A stretch of DNA of 64,000 nucleotides. It comes from Cryptomeria japonica (Eukaryota > Streptophyta > Pinopsida > Cupressales > Cupressaceae). A program made the position numbers and the translations under genes. Numbering within the stretch: the first letter of the stretch is position 1; each line of letters begins with the position of its first letter. Positions 47,370-58,800 of this stretch are shown here, piece by piece. The notes beneath the pieces were generated by a model. That model was not told the DNA's origin. It saw only the letters and a program-made list of their open reading frames with translations, and did not search any database. The DNA is taken from NCBI RefSeq assembly GCF_030272615.1, contig NC_081415.1:268448425-268512424 (forward strand), in the 5' to 3' direction.

Positions 47370-48164
47370 AATTATGTGACATATAGTCTATTTTGTGGGT
47401 ATTTGATAGTTAGATAGTTATTTATTATTATTTAGATGATTTGTGTTAAATTAAATAATTATGCTCATATATTCTTACTAATCTTAACTTTGTATTATAT
47501 TTTTAATGAGAATTTAAATGATATTATGAGTCAAATATGATTTAAATAGATTATAAATGCTAAAAGGGAACATTGATTTTATTGTCAGATCACATGTTGT
47601 TGTGACTTGATGAAATTATTAATTTGATGTTTTAAAAGTGAATAATGATTTTACAAGAAATTAGTTGATATTGAGATATGAACAACTGTATATCAAAGTT
47701 TAATCATGTTGAACCATGATATAAATATTAATTATGATGAAATTCATAATTTAAATGTGTATGTTTGATATTGATTATTGTTGGTAAATAGTATAATTTT
47801 GATCATGCTATTTTGGCTATATATTATAGATATATTTGATATTCATATTGAGTTTGCAAGTATATTATCAAGTTGGCCAATGGGAGATTGAGTGACCAAT
47901 GATAAATCTTAATAGCCTCTCACTTCACCTTGTAAATAAGTAAAAATTGATTTTGTTTACAAGGTACGAGAATCATTTTTGTTTGAGTGGACTAGGACTC
48001 TTAAAATAAACTATGTTAATTCTCAAGTACAAGTGAGTGTCTATGTGTGTGTGTTATGTTCTAATATTTTGAATTTGTAAAACAATATTTTTGAGTGCAA
48101 ATTTAGATTTGCACATGGGGTTATTTTTGAAAAGGTGCAAAATTATCATTCTATGTGAATTTTA
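47370..48164. other. AT-rich unassigned DNA
   Basis: Very AT-rich with no coding frame, no paired repeat and no RNA gene seen. Confidence 0.5.
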
Positions 48165-48167
48165 GCT

Positions 48168-50163
48168 AAATTGGGCAAGAACCTTTGGGAGGTTTTGTTG
48201 GCATTTGGCATAACTGATGCATATCAGATCATGCAGTTGAAGTTGGATGATTGCACCGGTAAAGGATAGAAGTCTATTTGTGATTAAGAGATTGAGACTC
48301 TATGAATAGATGACACGATCAGATATTTGTGTTGTCATTGTTGGCAACTGATGTTTTGTTTTAGCATCTAAGTGATTTGGTTTACCAAATGATAGGGTTT
48401 ACTGGCAATGATCTAAAGTCTATGAATTAGGACTTTAATCGATAAAGATGAATTGTTTTGATTGGATCGGTTGATTGGCAATGATGAGTGATTTTTAGTT
48501 TGGATGGTGAACTTGTATCATGGAAAGATGTATGTGGCTGGAACAAGAACTTGTGATGATTACCGAAAGGAATTTTTCAATTTATGATGAAGTTTTGCTA
48601 AGGTTTAAGTAGGGTTTAAGGACCAGTGATGAAATCTTCAAACCAGTAATGATTTATGTTATGACGGTGATCAACAACGAGTCTACTTAAAGTTGGTAAC
48701 ATGACACAACCCACATGAAATATTTAATTGCTATTTTAGCGCAATTTAAGGAAGATTTTCTTGGAAATCAATGAAATGCTTTGGAGAATGTTTTGAGGAT
48801 ACAGATTGGATTTCCATGATGAATTATGATCAATCAACGATTGATATTGCATTGTAATTTGTTATTATGATCTGGATAGCGATCTATGATGATCTTTTGT
48901 GATCTTATTGTAAATTCTTGATGTAATTAGGTTGTGTGGCCGACCTAGTTGTGATGGCTATTTATGTAGACACAATTGATGTTTATTGAGTCAGTGGTCT
49001 TAGAGAAAGTGTTAAGACCTCCAAGTGAAGTGTGTAATCTGCTTGAGAATTGTAGAGTGTTGTGTATAACTGGATCTGGTCAAGCAAGAAGTGAGGTGCA
49101 AGCAAACATATCATTTTCTTACTATTTTTCCCTAACAACTGCAATAGGTTAAATCCCTTGACCGGGTAAGTTTTAACATGCCTTAATCATTTAAGTCCCC
49201 TAATAGGGAAGCTCTCAAAAGAGTGTTAAATCCTCTCATGAGGTTGATCCTAACAGATCATCAAGCTCCTAATTGAGTTGCAAGGAAAATCCCTTAACCA
49301 GGTGACTACTGACAGGGTTTGCTCTTAACCAGACGTATTGTAAGCTTCTAACAAGGCTAAGATTCTAACCGGGCGTACTTCGAAAGAGTACAAATATTTG
49401 TGGGTGCCATCTCCCACCGTGGTTTTTTTCCCTATTTGGGTTTCCACATCAAAAACTTATGGCATTAATGTGTGGAATGTTTTTCATGTGATGTTCTTGT
49501 TTATATTTCATTTCATGCATTAATTCCGAAAAACCGGTTATAATGTTTTATCAAAAGTTTATTAGAGGTTATTGGTAGTGATAAGAAGTTGTTTGAGAAA
49601 GTTTTTGATCTTATTGATGAGGTTAATGAATTGGTAATTGATCAAGTTTATATGATTAATTTGGTGGTGAAAGTATTGGTAAATGATTTGATTAATGTGT
49701 TAAGAAAATCTGGCAAAGAGGTTATTAGATCTGAATATAGAAGTTGAGATATTTTCAGATCTGAGATAAGCTGAAATAAGTTTTTTTTTGAGTTTAAGTT
49801 GAATTGGTCTTAATACTGCTTCACCCCCCTTCTTAGTATTAACTAGATCCTCATAGGATTAACAGGTTTAACTTTTGGGGTTGACTATGGAGTGTTGGAT
49901 GAATATAGTAATCTTTCACATCCCTGGGAAGAACATGCGATTAAGAGGTATAAAAAAACTTGAGTATTTGTGACTTGTTAGATAAACTCTTCTCTTCTTG
50001 TGAGATGTGTAAATGGAGTTTAAAAAGTACACTACATTTTTACATACCTTTCTCATGTGTGTGCACATGGGAGAGATGGTTTGACATGTATATTTATAAG
50101 AAGGTGGTTGTTGACAAAAATTTCTTGACCAAATTCTTAGGTTTAATATTCTGTTTTATGTAA
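48168..50163 (+). pseudogene. Possible gene fragment split by a solo LTR
   Basis: Skipping the solo LTR and one duplication copy gives an open frame across the junction: GQEPLGGLTFGVDYG, then LDEYSNLSHPWEEHAIKRYKK. After a one-base slip in a run of seven A it continues as SICDLLDKLFSSCEMCKW and CTWERWFDMYIYKK to a stop at 50161. The total is about 100 codons. The composition looks protein-like, but I do not recognise the family, and chance is not excluded. Confidence 0.3.
48196..49864 (+). repeat. Solo LTR of C/D-type Copia
   Basis: 1669 bp, from TGTTGGCATTTGGC to GGATTAACA, with GGTTT on both sides (48191-48195, 49865-49869). It carries CCACCGTGGTTTTTTTCCC, then TTCACCCCCCTTCTTAG. No internal element sequence follows. 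Confidence 0.9.
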
Positions 50164-50805
50164 TAATCCTTGGTGTGATCCAATAAAAAGGGATAACTTA
50201 GATATGCAATAAAGATAAACCAAATTATAATAAATTACATTCATTCATTGATATGCATCCGTAATATCATATATTCATATAATTTAATGTCCTAAACATG
50301 TATTATAATTCATTCATCTTTCTCCATCCATATAAATATGTATCACACACACACACACAAATATATATATCATACTTTGTATATTCTCACATATATTTAA
50401 TTCATATTATTCCACACATGTTTCCACTCTTTCACACTCTTATCTCCCACTTTTACCTCTTTATATATCCTCTTAATGTCTTTCCATGATATCCTTTCAT
50501 AACAACACTTATCTTTTTCCCATGAATTTACCTTTAATTATATAATATTTTACTCTTTTATAGCTTATTTAGGCATATTAGAGGTGTTTTAAGGATATTT
50601 AAGGGGTATATAATGGATATATGTGTCTAGAAATGACCCAAAGGACATATGTGGTGCCTCTCAATCGTATCTCCTACCAATAAAGGTTGCTTGGACAAAT
50701 GTGAGGCTATGCATTCTCATCTTATTGGATGAGTATGTGTGATGCCAAAGCATTCCGAAAGAACTCATACCGAACCCAATTCTAAAATCATGTGAAACTT
50801 CTCTA
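50164..50805. other. AT-rich spacer with CA/AT microsatellite
   Basis: No gene. A (CA)8 run followed by (AT)5 lies at about 50344-50370. Confidence 0.6.
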
Positions 50806-50810
50806 AGCCT

Positions 50811-51861
50811 TGTTGGTATTTTGGTATGGTTTTGTCATTTATGCCAACACCTACTAAAACACTAGCACTTTGGAGATCCAGAAGCATTCACCGGCAAGCG
50901 AGTAATTGTTGCATAGTTACTGGTATATGGTTCACCGGCAGGATATAATGATCACCGACACTCAGAATTATGTGGAAGACACTTGGTAATGTCGAAGACA
51001 TCTTTTGGACATCTTGTCCTGGAGTTTTGTTCATTGGTATATTCATATTTGCATATTTGCTTTTACCTGCAAATAGGTCTAGGGTTACCTAGGGTTACAC
51101 CGGCAGGTTTATCTTTTCCAGATTAGCATGGCACGCTAAGGAAATGATTAATTATTGTTGTAAATGCATTAAGCCGACATGTTCAATCAATTATTGCATC
51201 GAACATTATATTGTTTGTAAAATGTTTTTATTGTAATATCTTGTAGAGCCGATGTACTAAAATTGGTCTTAGGTTATGGTATAAATGTAAGATCTTAATT
51301 GTAAGATCGAATGTGGAATGCGAAAAAGAATTGTGTGAAGGTATATGTGAGATTAAGCAGAGCTATACACGAAGACATCATTTGAAGGTGAAGTTAGGTT
51401 TTTGTGAAAGCATATTAGCATTACACTGGTACTGAATCCAACAAATGAAGATGCATACATTCTAATTGGATTTAACCATCCAACTGTAGTCAGTGTGACT
51501 CCCATTTTGTGATTGAGCAGTGAGCTCTAGGCTGTTGGCATTTCTGGCATGTGCAGACCCCATTTATGTACACTTACTATCTGTAGTAGTATCATCTAAT
51601 TGTGGGTAAGGTTTCCCACCGTGGTTTTTCCCCTTATAGGGTTTCCACGTACAAATATTGGTGTCATATGTTGTGGATGACTTTGTGTTTATGTTTCATG
51701 CATTAATCTTTACCGGTATAGCTAATAACTATTAACATTGTCTACTGGCATACTTAACTAGTTTACCGGTATTAAACATTAAGGTGGTTAAGTTATCTTT
51801 TGGTTTAAAATTAGTTGACAACTTATTCACCCCCCCTCTCAGTTGTCTCTGGGACCTAACA
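50811..51861 (+). repeat. Solo LTR of C/D-type Copia
   Basis: 1051 bp, from TGTTGGTATTTTGG to GGGACCTAACA, flanked by AGCCT (50806-50810, 51862-51866). It shares CCACCGTGGTTTTTCCCC and TTCACCCCCCCTCTC with the C and D LTRs. Confidence 0.9.
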
Positions 51862-52329
51862 AGCCTTGCATCGCATATGGAGCTAGTCAAGAGGTGGTTG
51901 TGGGGCCAACTAACACTCAAATAGGTCCACACCTATTGGCACCTATATTTAGGTCCTCTTCAAGAATAAAAAATCTGCACACATGTTACACCAACCTTGG
52001 GACATGGGAGACAAACTCAAACCATTTTGAATGATGGGGTTTGATATTTAAGCACATCAAGAAGTGTAGGAGATCATTAATATTAGCTAGGGACTAGTTA
52101 GGGGAAAGTAGATTTGTAAGACTTCTAATTTGTAACTTCTTTGAACAAACTTAGGCGACCAAAGACATCAGGAAAGAAGATGATTATTTCACTCAAGTGA
52201 AAAAATAGAAAAGGAGATCTAGAAAGAAAACTTCAAGAGGACAAGAATATAATAATGGTTAAAGTTATTCTTTTCCTAGTAACTATTTGTATTGCAATCA
52301 ATTTATCGACAATAAATTATAGAAGGGTT

Positions 52330-52467
52330 TGTTGGTAGTGGGTCAACGTCCCTCGTGGGGATTCGTGACATGGTTTAATAGTCTCCTATAGATTCTATAA
52401 GTCTAGTGGTTGTATCAGGCATTGCCAGGTCGATCTTTTGATGCAACGACAACCCTAGCTTGTAACA
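52330..52467 (+). repeat. TRIM 5' LTR
   Basis: 138 bp, from TGTTGGTAGTGGG to CTTGTAACA. Confidence 0.93.
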
Positions 52468-52469
52468 AG

Positions 52470-52481
52470 TGGTATTAGAGC
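52470..52481 (+). other. TRIM primer-binding site
   Basis: TGGTATTAGAGC, two bases inside the 5' LTR, with one change against TGGTATCAGAGC. Confidence 0.85.
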
Positions 52482-52524
52482 TTGATCAGAGGTTCAAATA
52501 ACGTAGGCCACGATGAGTGATGTT

Positions 52525-52535
52525 GGGAGGGGGAT
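52525..52535 (+). other. TRIM polypurine tract
   Basis: GGGAGGGGGAT ends directly before the 3' LTR. Confidence 0.85.
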
Positions 52536-52673
52536 TGTTGGCAATGGGTTAGCATCCCTCATGGGGATTCATGACATGGTTTAACAACCTCTTGTGGATT
52601 CTATAAGTCTAGTGGTTGTATTGAGCATTGATAGGTCGATCTTCTGGTGCAACAACAACCCTAGCTTGTAAAA
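52536..52673 (+). repeat. TRIM 3' LTR
   Basis: 138 bp, from TGTTGGCAATGGG to CTTGTAAAA. It has roughly 20 substitutions against the 5' LTR by eye. Confidence 0.93.
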
Positions 52674-53879
52674 GGGTTCTTGTAAGAAGGAATAATTTTG
52701 TGAGTAGAAATATTTTTGTACCTTTATTTAATTTTATTATTATCTATCACAAATTCAATAAATTTGGGCATATTACAAGACACCATAGGAGTAATTTTTT
52801 AATTCCTCCTAAATTGGATACAAAAGAAAATAATTGAAAAAACCAAAAGAGTGATTTACAAAGAAAGTTTGAAAAAGGAATCCAGAGAAACAAAGATCAT
52901 AAAGATCTATGGTTGTACATACTATAATTCATGCCTAGAAAGTGAAGATTTTGTGGGCCATTGATAGTGAATGGACAAGTCACATAATTGGAGACATAAT
53001 AAAATTCATGAACAAAATTTTTTTTGACAGTGGAGTTGTAACTCTTGGTAATAAATTACTAGTAAAGGTAAAAGTACCTTTATGGTGGAAAAATAAAAAC
53101 ATATGATGTCCTATATGTAAAAGGTCTAAAACATTATACTCTAAGTGTAAGTCAAATATGGGATAAAGGTTACAATCTTTCATGTTAAATACAAATGGAT
53201 GTGAGATTATAAAAACTAGCATTGGTGAATTGATTGGAGAAGGAAGGACAAACAATGATGTTATCATCAAAGTGAAATCAATGGACATAAATGTTTTCTG
53301 TTTCAGAGGAAAGAAAGTTGAATTTGACATAAAAGGTAAGGAAATATAAATTTTTATGATCTTGAAAGGATTAGTTCAAAAGGTGAAGTGAGAGATATGC
53401 CTTAGATTAAGAAGCCTACATCTACTAGTTGTCAACCATGTCATTAAGTAAAGCAAACAAGAACTAGATTTTCAACCAAGGAGTAATCAAGTACAAAACC
53501 ATTAGATTTGATTCAAATAGATCAGTGGAGACCAATGAGAACAAAGAGTATACAAGGACAGATACTTTATGATGCTCATTTATGGTTATTATATAATGAC
53601 AGATTATATTTCTATAAGAAAAATCAGAGGCTTTTGAAAAATTCAAATCATACAAATCAATGGTAGAAAATGAGATAGGTAAGACAATGAAGTGTTTAAT
53701 ATTAGATAGAGGTAGATAGTTTAATTTGACAAAATTGAAGATTTTTGTGAGAAGCATAGAATCTAGAGACAATTTCTTCCCCTAGGACTCCTCAATAAAA
53801 TGGAGTAATAGAAAGGAAAAACAAAAATATACAGGAGATGACAATGACAATGCTGAGCCAAGCAAAGTTATGAAACTTA

Positions 53880-55338
53880 TGTTGGCATTTTTAGATTGTT
53901 GGCATTTTGCATATAGATTGCATTAATGATATGTTGTCATTGATGTCAATTGAACCGGTGAATGGTATTCATGATATTGCTAATGTTATTGTTGTTATTG
54001 CTATTGTCTTGTAACTGGTTTGACAAAATTTAAGGAAGATTTTGTAAACCGGTATATGGTGGTTTGTAATTTGAACCGGTGTAAAGGGTTAAACCTTTCT
54101 ATATTATGTAACCGGTAAACCCTACTAGTTATTTTCTGTTAAACCCTAACCAATCAAGTTTGTTGGTTTAAGATCTAGTGTTGAGCAGTAATGATGGAGA
54201 CACGTGTGATCACTGAATGAGGATTAGTTCAAATTGATTTGGCGCATTTGTTTTTTATCTTGGAAAGGAGTAAAGTTGATTGCATCTGATGCATAGCGCG
54301 TGATGAGTTACCAAGTTCGATGAAGCAGTGATCATGGAGTGGTTGGAATTTTCTTGATTAATGTGAAGAGATTGTTATAATTTCTAATGGTCAAGATTGT
54401 ACTAATTTGTTTGTAATCTCGATGATGAGAATTAGTTTTTTGTTGTGTTACCGACCTAGTTGATCTGTATTTAAGGTCGATGATATTGTTTTGTTAAGTG
54501 TTGGCAAAGTTGATAAGATTGGCAAAAACCAGTTGAGTGTGTGGTTGCTTAACTGGTGGATGGATCTGCAGTTTGAGTAAAGGCAGACTGACACTTAAGA
54601 AGGATCTGATCAAGCAGATATAGTGCTATTCAGACAGATCAAGAAAACCTGTTGTTTTCTAACAATTACAGTAGAAATTGAAATCCCCTAACCGGGTAAG
54701 CTCTAACAAGCTTGGTTACTTTCTAAATACTCTCACAAGGTGGTCCATTAGTTTGGATTCTCAAATCCTCCAATGAGGTTACTCCTAAAAGGGTATTGTG
54801 CTTTTCATCAAGGCATATTTGTAAATCCCTTAACCGGGTGATTCCTAACAAAATCAGTTCTTAACAGGACTTATTGTAAAAGCTTTTACAGGCTTGGCTC
54901 CTAACAGGGCGAACTTCAAAAGAGTTTAGATAGCTATCATTGTGAGTCTCATCTCACCATGGTTTTTACCTATTTGGGTTTTCCATGTATAAATATTTGT
55001 GTCAACTGGTAAATGCTTTTGTGGTTATGATCTTATTTTTTGATTTGATTAACTACTTAACTATTCTGATAAGGCATGATAACTAGAAGCATTGAGAGAT
55101 GAATATGTTGACATATGATTAAGCATTTTTTATGTTTACAAGATTGAAGTTGTTTACTATTAAGTTGTCATAACAATCAAATCAGTTGATGTTGGTAATC
55201 TTTGAGATATTATCTTGACTGAGTTATTTGTTGATAAGTTTATTTTTGAGTTTGGGAGTTTGTATCAAATTTTCAGTATACTGATTCACCCCCCCTCTCA
55301 GTATTCTACTAGATACTTATTCTTTCATCATACTATCA
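53880..55338 (+). repeat. Element C 5' LTR
   Basis: 1459 bp, from TGTTGGCATTTTTAG to CATACTATCA. The first 11 bases are repeated 18 bp further in (TGTTGGCATTTTGC). It holds TATTTAAGG near 54468, the CATGG...CCATG stem near 54958-54988, and TTCACCCCCCCTCTC near the end. Confidence 0.93.
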
Positions 55339-55340
55339 AT

Positions 55341-55351
55341 TGGTATCAGAG
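55341..55351 (+). other. Element C primer-binding site
   Basis: TGGTATCAGAG, two bases after the LTR, complement of initiator tRNA-Met. Confidence 0.9.
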
Positions 55352-55400
55352 TGTCTCAGGTCCTCTTTAACCTAAAGCCTAACAACTTGAGGAAAAGATC

Positions 55401-55727
55401 TTGTATATCATGATGAAGAAAGAAGGTCCGAAGCTCAACAAAGATAACTATAGGATATGGAGTGACAGAAGGAAGTTTTACTTGAAGATTTTGGGAAGTC
55501 AGTATTGGGATCATATAGAAACTAAGTATACTGCACCTACTGGAACTTTGACTGATGATCAAAAGAAAAAACATCAAGAGAATCATCAAGCATTAAAAGC
55601 TATTATCAGTTCCCTGTCTGATGCTGAATATGTAGATGTTCATGGTCTTGAAATTGCATATGAAGTATGGAAAAAACTTGAAGAGATTTATAGCGGTGAT
55701 GAACATGTTCTGATTAATTAAGAAAAA
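55401..55727 (+). pseudogene. Element C gag N-terminus
   Basis: Begins MMKKEGPKLNKDNYRIWSDR, matching D. It runs through TAPTGTLTDDQKKKHQENHQ to EEIYSGDEHV and is cut near 55711-55727 by the LINE-bearing insertion. I use the ATG at 55410, because D aligns there; three more codons precede it. Confidence 0.88.
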
Positions 55728-55881
55728 TAGGTTTTTAGGACCTAAAAACTTTAACAAAGGAGATTAAGATAAGACATATAAGAGTCCAGAGCATAAAGCC
55801 CACTTACAAAATGACTGGCAGAAAAGCTAGCAAACCAAAAAGATAGCAAGAGAAAGAAACAACAACAAAACTAGGAAAGCA

Positions 55882-57593
55882 CTACACAACTATAGTCTTC
55901 AGAAGGTCCTCCACCTTTTTCACCAGCTGGTCATAGGTGGCCCCAACAACTTTGAGATCATCCAAGTCCTTGTTTGGTGTCTTTTATTTCTTTTTGCCTC
56001 TGGTTCTGGTCTTGGGTCCTTGAGCGTCTCTTGTGCCTTCTGTGTTAGGGTCAATATCCAAGGTATCCTTCTCCTCGTCTAGTTTGTTGATGAGAGTATT
56101 AGTGTTGCTAGCAGAAATCTTCAAGATATTTAAACTCTATTATGCAATACTCTTGAGGCAATCCTCAATTTTGCTGACTTTACTGGCAGTGCTCGAAATA
56201 GTTTGATCCATATCGTTAGCAAGAGTTTTCCTTTCCTGTAGGTCTTTCTCAATTTTCTCAAATCTGGGGTTGAAGGAATCTCTTATGTTTTCAGCTTTTG
56301 CAATGGTGTTTTTCAGGTCCTTAATGTAATCATCCATAGTCTTCCCTTCCCCAGTGTTGATAGTTTCTAGGATCTGAATTCTGTGGCTAAGCTTTTTGTT
56401 GTCATCCACAACTTTCTTGTAACCAGTTATAAGCCACTCCATAGTATCCAAAAAACATTACATACCCTCTGGAGGAGGGTTAGGGGGAAGTTCAATCTTA
56501 TCAAAGATCTCCTGTTCCTTTTTAGGGGTGTCCCGAACAGTAGTTGTGTCATTAACCCTAAAAGCCTTGCCGGTGGTAACCTGCTCTAGGTTCTGTTATG
56601 CTTCCGAAGTCCTTTCCTGCTTATGAGCCTCCAACTCCTTCACATTCTCCTCCTTCCTCTTATGCTTGTTTCTGGTCTATGTGTGGACTTTAGTTTTCTT
56701 TTTCAAAGAACCCTAGGGTTTCTCCTTCTCTGAGTCTTCAGAGATCTCCTCCTCCGAGGAAGAGTTAATCTGGAGGATTCTGCCTTTAGGTTTTTTACCC
56801 TTTGAGGTAGAAGGTCTTGTTTTCATATATTTCCTCTTCTTACCAATTTCAAAATCTGAAACATCCAAGCTATCCTCAGAATCACTCGTAGGGTCGCTAT
56901 CGGAACCATCCCCCTGAAAAGACAGAGTCAGACCCATCCTCCTCAGACTCAATAGAGGGCTGTGGGTAGGCAATTTGATTGGCCTTAAGATGGTCATAAA
57001 TAAGGACCATTAAGCCTTGATTCATTTCATTGTCCCCCATAGGGTTCTCTTTGTAGGCCTCAATGGTGGCATTCATCGAGCATAATAGAAAATAAGGAAA
57101 GTTAACCTTCTCATCATGCCTAAAATGATTCAACAATACAAAATGGTAGCCGTAAACTTTAGTAAATCTGCCATCCAATGTAATGTAGCACATTAAAACA
57201 AAGAGGACCTCCCGCCATGGTTTAACAAAAGCCCTAGGGGATAGTAAGTTTTACTTAACTTAACCAGACATTTTTTCTCCTTTTCGGTTTCAGGATATCT
57301 ATCAATGGCCTCCTTGCTGACTTTTTTGTCTCTATAGAAGTTGCATCCTTCCCTTCTGAGATCCGTAGCTTGGTCAATAAGGTCTTCATCAATAACAACA
57401 GACTAGTCTCCCATTTTTAACATTCCCTTTCTCCAAATTTTGTAGAAAAAGATGGTAACCATGCCATCCCATCCATGGTGTCTGTCTATGAAATTCAAAA
57501 ATCCACCCTTCTGCAAAATACTCAAGACCGCCTCCTTCTGTTTCCATTCCTTGCAGCTGTGAGGTTCGTATCGTCGTCTATTTCCACCCATAT
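55882..57593 (-). pseudogene. Unrecognised protein frame downstream of the LINE
   Basis: Starts at MGGNRRRYEPHSCKEWKQKE (57591) and continues as LSILQKGGFLNFIDRHHGWD. A TAG sits at 57403, where the surrounding frame resumes with SVVIDEDLIDQ. Next come CYITLDGRFTKVYGYHFVLL and an acidic, Ser/Lys-rich part (SEDSLDVSDFEIGKKRKY). A coiled-coil-like segment (about 56140-56451) and a Lys-rich end, to about 55882, follow. Total about 560 codons with several breaks. The N-terminal part faintly recalls plant transposon-associated proteins, but I cannot assign it. Confidence 0.5.
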
Positions 57594-57748
57594 TTTTTCT
57601 ATTCAAGGCCAAGTTTTGAAACTTGCAGAGAGTTTTCAACAAAAAGTTTCTCGGAACTATCAATTTAACCCAAAAAGCGTGGGAAGTGATAGAATAGGTA
57701 TTATAATAAATGATGCTGACATTATTATAATAACTCGAAGTACTCCAT

Positions 57749-58117
57749 TTAGTCCTTTTCATTATTATTCTGTTTATCAAAAATCTTTGGAGTGCTACTA
57801 TATCGGTCCTTGAAAATGATTAGTTTGACATCCTCAAGGAGTCCTTGTTCTCCTATCCATGTTATCATTTCATCTTTATTAACCACCGCGTTGGCTGCCC
57901 AGTCAGCCGATCCGTTGGCTTCACGATAGATATGGGATATGTAACTTTTTTCAAAAGTGTTGATAAGGTCTCTGGCGGCTTTTATGATATTATTGATAGA
58001 CCATGAGGGCTTAGAGGTCCTCTTGAGACATTTGATGATATTGTTTGAATCCCCTTCAATCCATATGAAGGGGCATTTCCATTTTTTTGTGAGAAGAATA
58101 GCTTGGAGAGTTGCCAT
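57749..58117 (-). pseudogene. LINE RNase H domain
   Basis: Plant L1-type RNase H (RVT_3-like). NFDGAAKGNP, upstream at about 58235-58265, gives the first Asp. AMATLQAILL follows, then WIEGDSNNIIKCL gives the second acidic site. ISHIYREANGSADWAAN is the typical H-x-x-R-x-x-N-xx-AD end. A shift separates the first motif from this frame. Confidence 0.85.
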
Positions 58118-58339
58118 TGCTTCTGCGTTGTGGTTTGTTTGACTCCCTATTGGGACAACAACTATTTCCTTGAAAATACCTTTATCATCTCTAAGAATAG
58201 CTCCACAACCTGCAGGGCTTGGGTTACCTTTTGCTGCACCATCAAAATTGACTTTGAACCAACCATGAGGGGGGGTTTGCCACCTTGCTTCAAGTCTTTT
58301 GTTTTGATTGGGGTCAGAACTACCAGCAATCTTAAAATT

Positions 58340-58800
58340 CTAGGAGTTTAAAATATTGGATTCCAGGGGGTTGGTCGAAAAATAGAGGCCCTCAATGATC
58401 CCAATATTCTCCACAATTGCCCATTGTATTTTATGGAACACAATATCCTGATTGAGGGATATGTCCCTGAAGATGCGATTGTTTCTTTCTTTCCATAATC
58501 CCCACAGGATGTGAGGAAGTGATATATGCCACAAAGATATCAAAAAGGAGTTAGTCCAATGAAAATTCCAAGAGGAGAACAAATCACTGATAGTGTTAGG
58601 CAACACCCGATCAATGCTAAAACTTTTAAGAAATCTTTCCCAGACCGAGGTTGAATAGGAACAGTGGATGGCTAGATGGTCCACTGACTCTTCCTCTTGA
58701 AGACACAAAGCACATCTATTGGGGAAGGCAAAACCTCTGCTCTTGAGGTTTTCTAGGATCAAGATCTTATTTTGAAGGATGTTCCAATAGAAAAAGTTGA
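58340..58800 (-). pseudogene. LINE ORF2 zinc-binding region (zf-RVT)
   Basis: PKINFFYWNILQNKILILEN leads to CALCLQEEESVDHLAIHCSY, which has the C-x2-C...H-x4-C pattern of zf-RVT, and LWGLWKERNNRIFRD. It follows reverse transcriptase in plant L1 elements; the reverse transcriptase itself is lost by 5' truncation. Confidence 0.85.

Larger units (their letters stand above)
52330..52673 (+). mobile_element. TRIM (miniature LTR retrotransposon), complete
   Basis: 344 bp. Two 138-bp LTRs (52330-52467 and 52536-52673) bound only 68 bp. Target duplication GGGTT lies at 52325-52329 and 52674-52678. The interior starts with TGGTATTAGAGC, one base from the initiator tRNA-Met complement, and ends with GGGAGGGGGAT, a purine tract. 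No protein is encoded, so it would move with proteins of another element. Confidence 0.93.
51867..53879 (+). mobile_element. Element H: decayed Copia fragment, cut by a TRIM and by element C
   Basis: Plus-strand remnants in Copia order. A worn knuckle KFNKFGHITRHHRSNF lies near 52740-52800. A protease-like IDSEWTSHIIGDIIKFM is at 52960-53010, in place of the usual D-S-G...HMTGD. Integrase core scraps (53490-53760) and an IQEMTMTMLSQAKL box, near the integrase C-terminal part, end at 53879 where C is inserted. Stops are frequent. LTRs are not identified. Confidence 0.7.

Noticed and set aside
57403-57813. Plus-strand frame 57475-57813
   Set aside because: Shadow of the minus-strand LINE-linked frames; no protein features.
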